Assembly (NCBI GenBank): GCA_005799265.1 | Contig: SYHD01000091.1 | Span: 1-64,000, forward strand | DNA length: 64,000 nucleotides | Source: Planctomycetia bacterium | Lineage (GTDB): Bacteria > Planctomycetota > Planctomycetia > Gemmatales > Gemmataceae | Reading direction: 5' to 3' | Part shown: positions 37,501 to 44,366 of the stretch, piece by piece | How positions within the stretch are numbered: the first letter of the stretch is position 1 | Layout: each line of letters opens with the position of its first letter | Position numbers and translations under genes: made by a program | The notes under the pieces: model-generated | Told to the model about the DNA's origin: nothing | Database searches by the model: none | The model's input: the letters and a program-made list of their open reading frames with translations, nothing else

Positions 37501-37631
37501 ACATCCTTGAGAACGACCTCATCGTGCGGGCGGTCGATGTCCATCCCGAAGCGATGCTCATAGCCAAGCTGCTCGAGCCGCTCGATGGTCGTCAGCTCAA
37601 ACGTCGTCTCGGTGCCGCGGTGGCTGCTCAT
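34584..37631 (-). CDS. hsdR: Type I restriction endonuclease subunit R
   Basis: 1015 residues from the ATG with ACGGAG upstream; a frame to 37721 lacks a site. ATP-dependent translocase and nuclease of the HsdRMS complex. N-terminal nuclease: D137 (PDILIF) and E151-x-K153 (FELKNP). Helicase: Walker A TTGSGKS (294-299) and DEAH at 404-407 (ADEAHSSQYG), then GFTGTP and the late helicase motif QAISRVNR. The length fits the family. It is the last gene of the minus-strand restriction cluster, separated from hsdS by three small genes and an operator-like palindrome. Confidence 0.95.
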   Translation of the reverse strand: MSSHRGTETTFELTTIERLEQLGYEHRFGMDIDRPHDEVVLKDVLRANLAKRYADLPEKALDEAVARISRPQGVDTMRRNMAFHQLLVRGFELKVELPGGRTEHRHIHPVDWDEAGRNDFQVINQLPIRGQNDRRPDILIFVNGLPLVLFELKNPYSDQPTVDDAHNQVQHYRNEITQVFDFNALTVVSDGVTTLHGMWPAAMEWCAPWKSIDGFEIEANTTGSMKTLIEGLFAKDRLLAYIRDFIVFEVANDKITKKGAKYHQFFAVRLAAQKAIEKVTAGKDKKIGVIWHTTGSGKSLSMVFLVGILRRSKELENPTFVIQVDRVNLDEQLEDQFVAARALVGDVKHAQSTDELRTLLKTEGGEVILTTLEKFRIKTDRDGNPLEVEHPILSTRTNVIVIADEAHSSQYGFVKGHARWLRDALPNASFLGFTGTPISFSGADTVKVFGELIHSYDIRQAQEDHATVPIFYAPRQIKLSLTRSDIDAALKEITEGQEVDDLDRRKAKWAALAEAAGAKPRVEVLAKDLLAHFLDRTTTLAGKALVVCMTRQNCVRLYEELTALPGCPEVRIVMTANLAEDPPAWSEKGYFTTSSQRKALKERMEDVDDPFKIVIVCDMWLTGTDIPCLHTLYIDKPMQGHNMIQAISRVNRVFRDKPHGLIVDYIGIGDELREATNKYTTGGGKGEPAPEVEETAVPVFEACLAEIRAILPEGKNYGNWRKMSRIDMEDMYAFVFGHLAEDDDRREHFLQAELRLTSSFLLVKQVDQCRKLADEIIFYQCVRKQVMKAMPGKKPVKEVERAVRDLVDDSVATEGVVDIFKVAGLEKADISILDDKFLQTFKDKPLPNLRLKLLEKLVRDEIQLRKKKNLAKAKSFQQLLEETLQRYHNRLIDAAAVVKALLEIHKDMESDDQRATDLNLEPDEVAFYDAVAKHHGNLYEPSFLRDLIHDIVQTIRKNLKVDWTEPHREDVKAAVRAAVKRVLRKRGVKEEHYDIFVERIMEQAEAIYAEWPLAA

Positions 37632-37726
37632 GGCGTGGCTCCGTCTGCGCTGGTCGTAAGCTATTATCCTATCGCGAGTTATTCCTGCGCACGCTCGTTG
37701 CCGATCATCGCTGCACACCAATCTGT

Positions 37727-37762
37727 CTTGACGATCAAAAAGTATGACTTTTGATCGTCAAG
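37727..37762. promoter_or_regulatory. 14-bp perfect inverted repeat upstream of hsdR
   Basis: CTTGACGATCAAAA and TTTTGATCGTCAAG with an 8-base spacer, about 100 bp before the hsdR start. Related TTGACSRTCAA-like words follow up to about 37800. This looks like an operator controlling hsdR separately from the methyltransferase genes. On the plus strand the arm is followed by GAGTTTTT, so a terminator is a second reading. Confidence 0.5.
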
Positions 37763-37885
37763 AGTTTTTGACGCGCACGGTTGACCGTCAAACGACCGAG
37801 CGCCCTTCCGTGATGTTGAGAAGTTCGCGGAAGGCGTACATGGCCGGCCGGCGCAATTGCAGGCTCGCAAGACCAACCGGAATGC

Positions 37886-38305
37886 TCAGGCAAATGGGTT
37901 GACAACGGTCACGCCATCGTAGCTTGCGCCTGCTTGCAGGTCTTCGGAATAGAGCGTGGTCACGCCGGCTTCCTTGCAGGCTGCCAGCAGCATGGCGTCC
38001 CAGTGCGAAAGACTGTAGCGATTGAATAGGCCGAAGTACTGGCCTAACGCCTGGGAACTCGGAACGACCAGAGGGAATACAGCCAACAGATCGCGAAGAT
38101 ACGACTCAACGTCCGCGTCGGAAATGCGCTTGGCGGCCTCCCATTTTCGCAGGCGGTTCAGCCACTCGCCTGCCACCTGCCAAAGTAGTACCGTATTGAC
38201 CGGTGGTTGAGATAGCCGGCTGTAAAGGTCTTGTGCCTTTGCCTGTTTGGCCGGTTCGTTGGCGTCCAGGAAGTAAACCAGCACGTTGGTGTCAACGGCG
38301 TTCAT
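37886..38305 (-). CDS. PIN-domain toxin (VapC-type ribonuclease)
   Basis: 139 residues from the ATG that gives the canonical MNAVDTNVLVYFLD start; the acidic residues include D5, a central Glu and the Asp in LSHWDAMLL and YSEDLQ. PIN toxins cleave tRNA or mRNA. The start overlaps the end of the antitoxin gene by 14 bp, the usual toxin-antitoxin arrangement. A longer frame to 38425 lies inside the antitoxin gene and is rejected. Confidence 0.88.
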   Translation of the reverse strand: MNAVDTNVLVYFLDANEPAKQAKAQDLYSRLSQPPVNTVLLWQVAGEWLNRLRKWEAAKRISDADVESYLRDLLAVFPLVVPSSQALGQYFGLFNRYSLSHWDAMLLAACKEAGVTTLYSEDLQAGASYDGVTVVNPFA

Positions 38306-38519
38306 GCAACTCATCCCGCGTGTACTTGATGCCGTCACCATGAATTGGACGCTCCTTGAGCCGTGCCAACATTCGTTGCAAGGCGTTGGCAGCGCCTTCC
38401 GGCGACCATTCCTCGATCGGCTCAATCGTCAAGCGAACGCGCGTCTGCTCCGCCAGCGGCAGCGGCTGATCCGGCGTCAGGACTCCGTTCGCAAAGGTCG
38501 CTTCGACATGCGTGGTCAT
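38292..38519 (-). CDS. Antitoxin, AF2212-like (DUF104) family
   Basis: 75 residues: MTTHVEATFANGVLTPDQPL, then LPLAEQTRVRLTIEP, is the typical small beta-rich antitoxin pattern that partners PIN toxins. AAGGAG lies 6 bases before the ATG. It neutralises the downstream PIN protein and probably represses the pair. It follows the small 87-residue gene by 25 bp. Confidence 0.85.
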   Translation of the reverse strand: MTTHVEATFANGVLTPDQPLPLAEQTRVRLTIEPIEEWSPEGAANALQRMLARLKERPIHGDGIKYTRDELHERR

Positions 38520-38544
38520 CGGCGTCTCCTTGATTCTCCCGACA

Positions 38545-38808
38545 TTATACCTCGAAGAAGTCCTTGTCATACAGCCACTTGGCGTCGGGATGGCGTTTCT
38601 TGGCCTCTGCGAGGCACTTGGCCATGACGACGGATCGGTCATTGGCCAGCGTCGCTTTCTTGCCGAGGCTGTTCATGCGTAAGATCCAGTAGCTCATGCG
38701 CAGCTCGCTTTGCGTGTCCTTGGGCCAGCGCGGGATGTGGTCCATCTCCTGCAGCACCAGTTGCCGCATGTCCGCGAGGCTCAGCTTTTTTTCCTTGGTG
38801 GCCGCCAT
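38545..38808 (-). CDS. Small protein of unknown function between hsdS and the toxin-antitoxin pair
   Basis: 87 residues, basic, mostly helical by composition (LADMRQLVLQEMDHIPRW). GGGGAG lies just before the ATG. A palindrome ending 23 bp upstream of the start could be its operator. Family not recognised. A third, accessory component of the toxin-antitoxin unit or a restriction-associated factor are both possible. Confidence 0.6.
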   Translation of the reverse strand: MAATKEKKLSLADMRQLVLQEMDHIPRWPKDTQSELRMSYWILRMNSLGKKATLANDRSVVMAKCLAEAKKRHPDAKWLYDKDFFEV

Positions 38809-38830
38809 GATTAGCTCCCCGGATTGTATG

Positions 38831-38851
38831 TGTATCCCGGATAGGGATACA
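38831..38851. promoter_or_regulatory. Palindromic operator-like site
   Basis: TGTATCCC and GGGATACA with a 5-base spacer, 23-43 bp before the start of the 87-residue gene and just after hsdS. It could separate transcription of the small genes from hsdS. Confidence 0.5.
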
Positions 38852-38887
38852 TACATCATACGCGCGGGTTGCTCGGGCGGACAAGGG

Positions 38888-40165
38888 CTACGCGATGATT
38901 TTCTCGGCATCGCTGACGTGCAATTCGCCCGACAGCAAACGCGGCAACAGGGCGTCGCGGAGGGAGGCGAGGGTGCTCGATTGATGAATATTGGCGCTGA
39001 TCCGCCCGACGATGGCCCTTGATGCGACTGTATGTGCCGCAGCGACAGGCTCGGAGGGAATCACGATCTCGTACCGCGCGAGGTCATGCCAGCTAGTCCG
39101 GGGCATTTTCGTGCCTGTAGATCCGGAATCCGCATACTGCACCAACTGATCACTGGAGACGTGGCCCAAGGTCAATCCAAACCATGACTCGTGCGTCGGG
39201 GTGATGACCAGAATATCTGTCGAGCAGACGCCATCGACAGCCGCCACTCCGACCTTGTGGAAGTAGGGTCGAAGTTTCCCAAACAGCATCTCCCCTCTTT
39301 GAAACCGGAACTTATTGCTTGCGACGCGGTCGGATTGCGACCAGTCATCGAGTGCGATACATCGACGCGGCATATGCTCGAGTGCGATGTACGCTGTACC
39401 GGATGCAAGATCCGCTGGTGGCACACCTCGTCGGAGATTTTCTGCGATTTCACCAAGTCGGCCGACCCGCCACCCCTTCGGAATCGGCCCCAGCGGCGAG
39501 TCCTCGAAGCTGGCGGGGAAGAGCCGGGCGGTTTCGGCGGTCATGCCGATGGGCTGGCGGCCGGCGGCCTTGGCGGTCACGGGGTCGAAGTCCACGAACC
39601 ACGACTGGAACAACGCCCGCGCCAGCGCCTCCAGCGAATGATTCATCCGCCGGTTCAACTCGATCTTGTCGTCCAGCGTGCCGAGAATGCGGGCGATGGC
39701 TCGCTGTTCCTCCAACTCGGGCAGCGCCATCCTCAGTTCTCGTGCAGACCCGATGTTGAAGTGCTGTTGCACAGCGCCCACGATGTGGGCGTCGATGTGA
39801 TCTTGCGCCGCGGAGTTTATGTAGTAGGCGAGGAATCGCGGATCTAATTTTCTGCCGGGCCGAACAACGACGAGATCGGAACAATTCGCTTCCTGCAACC
39901 ACTCCGGGACGACAGCAGCGACGCCGGGCTTGCCAGTGCGAACGATGACCACATCCCCAGGACGCAAGCGCGACTTTTGAATCCGCTCGTGGAATGCTTT
40001 GCCGACGTATTTGAGATCGTTCTTGTTGATCCGATATGGTTCGATGTTCATCGAACGAAGGAACGGAATCCCGCGATCTACATACTCGGATGTCATGGGC
40101 CCCACGAACCCGACAGTAATCTCGTCCGCCACATCTGCGAGTTTCACCTGCCGCCACTCAGCCAT
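38888..40165 (-). CDS. hsdS: Type I restriction-modification specificity subunit S
   Basis: 425 residues from the ATG with GGAGGTGG upstream. Two target recognition domains are separated by the central conserved helix ELEEQRAIARILGTLDDKIE, which continues through NRRMNHSLEALARALFQSWF, and end with a second helical region (ATLASLRDALLPRLLSGEL). The subunit sets the DNA target of HsdM and HsdR. The start overlaps a remnant that reads as the end of hsdM, showing hsdM once preceded it directly. Confidence 0.93.
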   Translation of the reverse strand: MAEWRQVKLADVADEITVGFVGPMTSEYVDRGIPFLRSMNIEPYRINKNDLKYVGKAFHERIQKSRLRPGDVVIVRTGKPGVAAVVPEWLQEANCSDLVVVRPGRKLDPRFLAYYINSAAQDHIDAHIVGAVQQHFNIGSARELRMALPELEEQRAIARILGTLDDKIELNRRMNHSLEALARALFQSWFVDFDPVTAKAAGRQPIGMTAETARLFPASFEDSPLGPIPKGWRVGRLGEIAENLRRGVPPADLASGTAYIALEHMPRRCIALDDWSQSDRVASNKFRFQRGEMLFGKLRPYFHKVGVAAVDGVCSTDILVITPTHESWFGLTLGHVSSDQLVQYADSGSTGTKMPRTSWHDLARYEIVIPSEPVAAAHTVASRAIVGRISANIHQSSTLASLRDALLPRLLSGELHVSDAEKIIA

Positions 40166-40212
40166 TTCCCACCTCCTCCAGGATGCGGTCAATGGCCTTG
40201 TCGAGCTTCGCG
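40162..40212 (-). repeat. Duplicated hsdM 3' end (copy next to hsdS)
   Basis: Matches 41446-41496 with 2 mismatches by my count. On the minus strand it encodes KLDKAIDRILEEVGNG then stop, the same C-terminus as hsdM (KLDKAIERILEEVGNGG). Unit spacing is 1,284 bp. The two copies bracket the DUF1016 gene. Confidence 0.85.
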
Positions 40213-40231
40213 ATGGGCACAACAGTCGCGA

Positions 40232-41449
40232 TCACGTGCCACCGTCCTTTTTCTTGCGGCGGGGCTTCTTCTTCGGCTGGAACGCATCGCCCATTTCGGC
40301 TTCGATCTCCTCGACGGTCGGCAACGCCGAGCGCATCGCCTTCGGCAACGCCCGCGTCAGTTCATACGTCGAGATGCCGATCGGCTTGTCGATGCCTGCG
40401 AAGCTGTACTCGGCCAGGAGTTTGTCCTGGGTCTGGCAGAGGATCAGGCCGATGGTGGGGGCGTCGTTTGCATGCTTGAGTTGGTTGTTGACGACGTTGC
40501 AGTAGAAGTTCAGTTTGCCGGCGTACTCGGGCTTGAACTTGCCGGTCTTCAGGTCGATGACGACGAACGCCCGCAGCCGCAGGTGGTAGAAGAGCAAGTC
40601 AATGGAGAAGTCTTCGTCGCCGACGGTGAGGCGATATTGCCGGCCGACAAAGGCGAAGCCCTGGCCCAATTCGAGCAGGAACTTCTCCAGGTGCCGCACG
40701 AGTTCGGTTTCGAGTTCGCGTTCGAGGAACGGCTCGGTGAGCGTGAGGAAGTCGAAGATGTACGGGTCTTTCAGCGTCTGCTGCACGAGGTCGGACTGCG
40801 GGGCCGGAAGCACGGCCGCGAAGTTCGAGATGGCCTGGCCGTGCCGGGCGTGGGCCTGCGAGTCAATCTGCATTGCCAGGATGTTTCCGCTCCATCCGTT
40901 GGCGAGCGTCTGCTCCATGTACCAACGGCGAGTTGCGAGGTCTTTTACCTTCTGCATGAGGATGACGTGGTGATACCACGGGATCGACCAGAATGTCGAT
41001 TCCGGCAATTGTGCAAGTGGCGCTTGCACAATTGCAGTCCCCGTCATTTTTGCCACAACCGGTGGCGAAATTGGCGTCGGGGGCAATTGTGCAACAGGCT
41101 GCTGCACTTTTGGGGGATCGGGTAATTTCGCAAGTGGCGCTTGCGAAATTACCGCTGGATCGGGGTATTCACGGAAAAACCGGATCATCAAGTCGATATT
41201 CCGTTCGGAAAACCCCTTCAAATGCGGCAGTTCATTGTTCAATTCGGCCGCGAGCCGGGGAATCACGGCGGCGCCCCAGCCTTCCTTCTCCTGGCGGTCG
41301 TGGATCATCCGGCCAATGTCCCAATAGAGGCGGACGAGTTCGGAATTCACCGACAGTACGGCCTGCGCCTGGGCGGACTGGATGCGGCCCTTCACATCGG
41401 CGAGGAGAGTTGCAAAGTCGTTGGCTTTCGTCAGCGGCCTACCCGCCAT
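40232..41449 (-). CDS. DUF1016 (YhcG-type) PD-(D/E)XK nuclease-domain protein
   Basis: 405 residues. The ATG overlaps the end of hsdM by 11 bp. The N-terminal helical DUF1016 region (LLADVKGRIQSAQAQAVLSV, then LYWDIGRMI) is followed by a nuclease fold with acidic SIDLLFYH and VVIDLKTGKF motifs (D...DxK). Between them a Pro/Gln-rich stretch (APLAKLP, PVAQLP, APLAQLP) is encoded by palindromic DNA. Such proteins often sit in type I restriction loci; their role there is not settled. The gene appears inserted between hsdM and hsdS with a duplicated hsdM end. Confidence 0.87.
   Translation of the reverse strand: MAGRPLTKANDFATLLADVKGRIQSAQAQAVLSVNSELVRLYWDIGRMIHDRQEKEGWGAAVIPRLAAELNNELPHLKGFSERNIDLMIRFFREYPDPAVISQAPLAKLPDPPKVQQPVAQLPPTPISPPVVAKMTGTAIVQAPLAQLPESTFWSIPWYHHVILMQKVKDLATRRWYMEQTLANGWSGNILAMQIDSQAHARHGQAISNFAAVLPAPQSDLVQQTLKDPYIFDFLTLTEPFLERELETELVRHLEKFLLELGQGFAFVGRQYRLTVGDEDFSIDLLFYHLRLRAFVVIDLKTGKFKPEYAGKLNFYCNVVNNQLKHANDAPTIGLILCQTQDKLLAEYSFAGIDKPIGISTYELTRALPKAMRSALPTVEEIEAEMGDAFQPKKKPRRKKKDGGT
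41005..41035. repeat. Palindrome inside DUF1016 gene, copy 1
   Basis: 13-base perfect arms (GCAATTGTGCAAG) around the loop TGGCG. It shares loop and inner arm with copy 2 at 41122-41152 (arm GTAATTTCGCAAG). It encodes part of the extra Pro/Gln-rich linker. Confidence 0.8.
41122..41152. repeat. Palindrome inside DUF1016 gene, copy 2
   Basis: 13-base perfect arms around the same TGGCG loop as copy 1. The outer arm differs, the inner GCAAG-TGGCG-CTTGC part is shared. Between the copies are further partial palindromes. Confidence 0.8.
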
Positions 41450-43073
41450 TGCCCACCTCCTCCAGGATGCGCTCAATGGCCTTGTCGAGCTTCGCGCTCT
41501 CTTCCATCTGCGACCTGATGAGCGCCGTTAGCCTTGGCAGCTTCTCCTCGAAGGGCTCGTCATCCCCCTCGTCGTCGGCGGCGCCAACGTAGCGTCCCGG
41601 CGTCAGGGCATACTTGTGCTCGCGCACCGCATCGAGCGTCGCCACCTTGCAGAAGCCGGGCACTTCGAGGGAACGTCCGTCGCTCACGCTTCCGGCTCGG
41701 CGGAAGCGCCGATACACCGAGGCGACCCGTTCGATCTCCTCCTCCGAAAGCTGCTTCTGCTTGCGTGAGCCGGGGATCAGCGTGCCGAGCTTGCGGCCGT
41801 CGATGAACAGGATCTCGCCCTTGCGCTTGCGAAAGCCGCCGCCTCCGCCGCGGCTCTTCGACAGGAACCAGAGGGCACATGGAATCTGCGTGTTGGCGAA
41901 CAGCTGGCCGGTGAGCTGCACGACGCAATCGACGCAGTCGCCTTCAACCAGAGCCTTGCGTACTTCCAGCCGGGCCGTCTCGCTGTTGGAGAGTTCGCCG
42001 GTCGCCATGACGAACCCGGCCGTGCCGCCGTCCTTGAGGTGGTAGAGGAAGTGCAGGATCCACATTGTGTTGGCGTTGCGCGGCGACAGCGGCATCCGCG
42101 CCGCGCCGACGGTGAGCCGCGGGTCCTTGTCGGGCACGCGGTCGGCGCCCCAGCCCTTCTCCCCCTTCGAGCCGTCATTGAACGGCGGATTGGCGAGGAT
42201 GTAGTCGGCCTTTTGGCCGGCGTGCTTGTCGTCGAAGTACGAGTTGCCCAGCTCAATCTTGCCGTCGATGCCGTGGATGAACAAGTTCATGCGGCACAGG
42301 CGATAGGTGAAGTCCTTCGACTCCTGGCCGTAAAAAGTCAGGTTGCCGGAATGCTTCGTGAACAGATCGGACTGTACGAACATGCCGCCCGAGCCGCAGC
42401 AAGGATCGAGTACCACGCCACTGGTCGGTTCGAGCATGGCCACGAGTGTGCGGACGATGCTCGACGGCGTGAAGTACTCGCCGCCGCGCTTCCCTTCCGA
42501 GGAAGCGAATTCACCGATGAAGTACTCGTAGACGCGGCCAATGAGATCCTCGCCGCCGTGGTCCTGCTTGAAGATGTCCTTCGAGAACAGCCCGATGAGG
42601 CCTCGCACGTTCTCGGCGTCGAGGTTCGATCCGGCGTAGATGCGCGGCAAAAGGCCTTCGAGCTTGGCGCGGTATTTCTTCTCCAGCAGTTCGAGGATGT
42701 TATCGAGCTTCACCTTGATGTCGTCGGCCTGGGCCTGTTTGACGATGGTGTCCCAGCGGGCGTCCTCGGGCACCAGGAAGGCGCCGACGCTGCGATATTC
42801 GTCGGGGTCATTGAGCGCCTTCTTGTCGCCGTGGTAATCGCTCTTGGGGTCGGCGATGAGCTGGGTCAGTTCGGCCCGGCGCTTCTCGTAGCGCAGCGAC
42901 AGGAAGCGGAGGAAGATGATCGGCAGGACGTAACGCTTGTAGTCGGCCGGCTCGATGGACCCGCGCAAGTTTACGGCGGCTTGCCAGAGTTCCTTGGTCA
43001 GCGCCTGCACGCCGTTGCCGTTTGGCAAGGCGGCGTCCTGCGTCATGTTTTGCTTTCTTGCCGTTCGGGCCAT
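41439..43073 (-). CDS. hsdM: Type I restriction-modification DNA adenine methyltransferase subunit M
   Basis: 544 residues. N6-adenine methylase: N-terminal HsdM helical domain (WQAAVNLRGSIEPADYKRYV), SAM motif DPCCGSGG (223-230) and catalytic NPPF (295-298). AAAGGT precedes the ATG; a second ATG at codon 10 is possible. It starts the restriction cluster hsdM-DUF1016-hsdS-small gene-antitoxin-toxin-hsdR on the minus strand. Its last 15 codons are duplicated before hsdS. Confidence 0.95.
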   Translation of the reverse strand: MARTARKQNMTQDAALPNGNGVQALTKELWQAAVNLRGSIEPADYKRYVLPIIFLRFLSLRYEKRRAELTQLIADPKSDYHGDKKALNDPDEYRSVGAFLVPEDARWDTIVKQAQADDIKVKLDNILELLEKKYRAKLEGLLPRIYAGSNLDAENVRGLIGLFSKDIFKQDHGGEDLIGRVYEYFIGEFASSEGKRGGEYFTPSSIVRTLVAMLEPTSGVVLDPCCGSGGMFVQSDLFTKHSGNLTFYGQESKDFTYRLCRMNLFIHGIDGKIELGNSYFDDKHAGQKADYILANPPFNDGSKGEKGWGADRVPDKDPRLTVGAARMPLSPRNANTMWILHFLYHLKDGGTAGFVMATGELSNSETARLEVRKALVEGDCVDCVVQLTGQLFANTQIPCALWFLSKSRGGGGGFRKRKGEILFIDGRKLGTLIPGSRKQKQLSEEEIERVASVYRRFRRAGSVSDGRSLEVPGFCKVATLDAVREHKYALTPGRYVGAADDEGDDEPFEEKLPRLTALIRSQMEESAKLDKAIERILEEVGNGG

Positions 43074-43124
43074 CCCAGGGACCTTTCTGCATTCACGTGC
43101 ACGTTGAACATCAACAGTGGAACT

Positions 43125-43463
43125 TCACTCGTCGTGATCCACAATCCCGTCGCCAAGGTCATAAACCAGTTCGACAACCCGCACATCGAACCAGTCGAGA
43201 AACATCGTCAGATTGCGAACTCTGGGCCACGTACGGCGATCCATGCTCCAGCTATGAAGCTGTTCGTCGAAGATGGCACTCCAATGTTGCTGCACGATGG
43301 CGTCCCGATCAAGATCATCAACATCCGCGCTGACAAGGTAGACCGACGTCAGATCTTCATTGGACATCTCGTCGATCGGCGAACAGCCTTCAAGCGACCG
43401 CGCCCATGCCAGATAGGGCTCCTTGGGCACGACTACCATCGATGCTCGATTCACCGTTTCCAT
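43125..43463 (-). CDS. Small protein of unknown function upstream of hsdM
   Basis: 112 residues, acidic. It begins METVNRASMVVVPKEPYLAW, a pattern I associate with a small Planctomycete family of unknown role. 51 bp upstream of hsdM and in the same direction, so possibly the first gene of the restriction operon. No catalytic motif seen. Confidence 0.6.
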   Translation of the reverse strand: METVNRASMVVVPKEPYLAWARSLEGCSPIDEMSNEDLTSVYLVSADVDDLDRDAIVQQHWSAIFDEQLHSWSMDRRTWPRVRNLTMFLDWFDVRVVELVYDLGDGIVDHDE

Positions 43464-43655
43464 GTGGCCATCTTATCGACCGTTCGCTGTTTTGCGCCGG
43501 CCGCATCCGCCCGGCGTCGGTCCGAAGGGCTTGGTGCAGAATATCGAGGATTTCCGCTGAATTCGCTTGCTGTCTCACGGACCAGCTCGTAACTGACTGT
43601 CCTGCGCGGGGCGACGTCCGCCCCGGCAAACCACGAACCCGAAGGGAGAACGACG

Positions 43656-43973
43656 ATGACGACCACGACGAAGAAGGCAGCGAAGGTGAAGGTCAAGCGG
43701 GCGCCGAAGGCGAAAGACGTGAGCCACAATCGGAAGCCCGCCAAGAAGCTGAGCCAGATGGCGGCGGCATTCGAGGTGCTCCGTGCCGCCGGCGAGCCGA
43801 TGACTTGCAAGGCAATGGTCGAGGCGATGGCCGAAAAGAAGCTCTGGGCTTCGCCGGGCGGCAAGACGCCTGAGGCCACGTTGTACGCAGCAATCGCGCG
43901 CGAGATCGCGACCAAGGGCGACGAAGCCCGGTTCCGCAAAGCCAGCCCGGGGCATTTTGCCGCACGGGTTTGA
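43656..43973 (+). CDS. HARE-HTH winged-helix domain protein
   Basis: 105 residues, ATG after GAAGGGAG. A Lys/Ala-rich tail (1-32) precedes a HARE-HTH-like domain (KLSQMAAAFEVLRAAGEPMT to the end) with the conserved LYAAIAREI helix. These domains occur in chromatin proteins and in bacterial restriction and RNA polymerase delta contexts, and may read DNA or its modification. It is divergent from the restriction cluster and upstream of the excisionase-like gene. Confidence 0.75.
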   Translation: MTTTTKKAAKVKVKRAPKAKDVSHNRKPAKKLSQMAAAFEVLRAAGEPMTCKAMVEAMAEKKLWASPGGKTPEATLYAAIAREIATKGDEARFRKASPGHFAARV

Positions 43974-44043
43974 TTGGCCTCACCACGATGCAACGGTCCT
44001 GGCGTTCAGGGCTGTTGCATTCCACTTCAAAAGGAGCGACACC

Positions 44044-44274
44044 ATGTTGAACGAAAAGCCGATGAACAACGTTGCAACGCCCCTGGCGCTACGGCCTCGT
44101 GAAGCGGCCAAGGCGCTCGGAATCTCGCCACGCCTGCTCTGGCAACTCACGAAGGACGGGCACATCCCGTGTGTGCGCGTTGGCGGCGGCAAGCGCAAGA
44201 CCGTGCTTTATCCGCTCGCGGACCTGCAGGCCTGGTTGACGCGGCAAGCCGAAACGGCAACACACGCCGCCTGA
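44044..44274 (+). CDS. Excisionase-like helix-turn-helix protein
   Basis: 76 residues, ATG preceded by AAAAGGAG. LRPREAAKALGISPRLLWQL with a basic wing (VRVGGGKRKTVLYP) is the MerR-like HTH_17 fold used by excisionases. Its position 92 bp before the integrase supports a role as directionality factor. A longer frame to 43957 lacks a site. Confidence 0.8.
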   Translation: MLNEKPMNNVATPLALRPREAAKALGISPRLLWQLTKDGHIPCVRVGGGKRKTVLYPLADLQAWLTRQAETATHAA

Positions 44275-44294
44275 AAACCCCTCGTGGCCACGAA

Positions 44295-44319
44295 TCGCGC
44301 CGGTTGAAAGCCGGCGCGA
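44295..44319. repeat. 9-bp inverted repeat between excisionase and integrase genes
   Basis: TCGCGCCGG and CCGGCGCGA with a 7-base loop, 21 bp after the excisionase stop. No T run follows. It may attenuate transcription into the integrase gene or be an excisionase site. Confidence 0.45.
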
Positions 44320-44366
44320 ACGTGGCCATCCTCGACGATTAGATCACTACAAGGAGAAACATCAAG

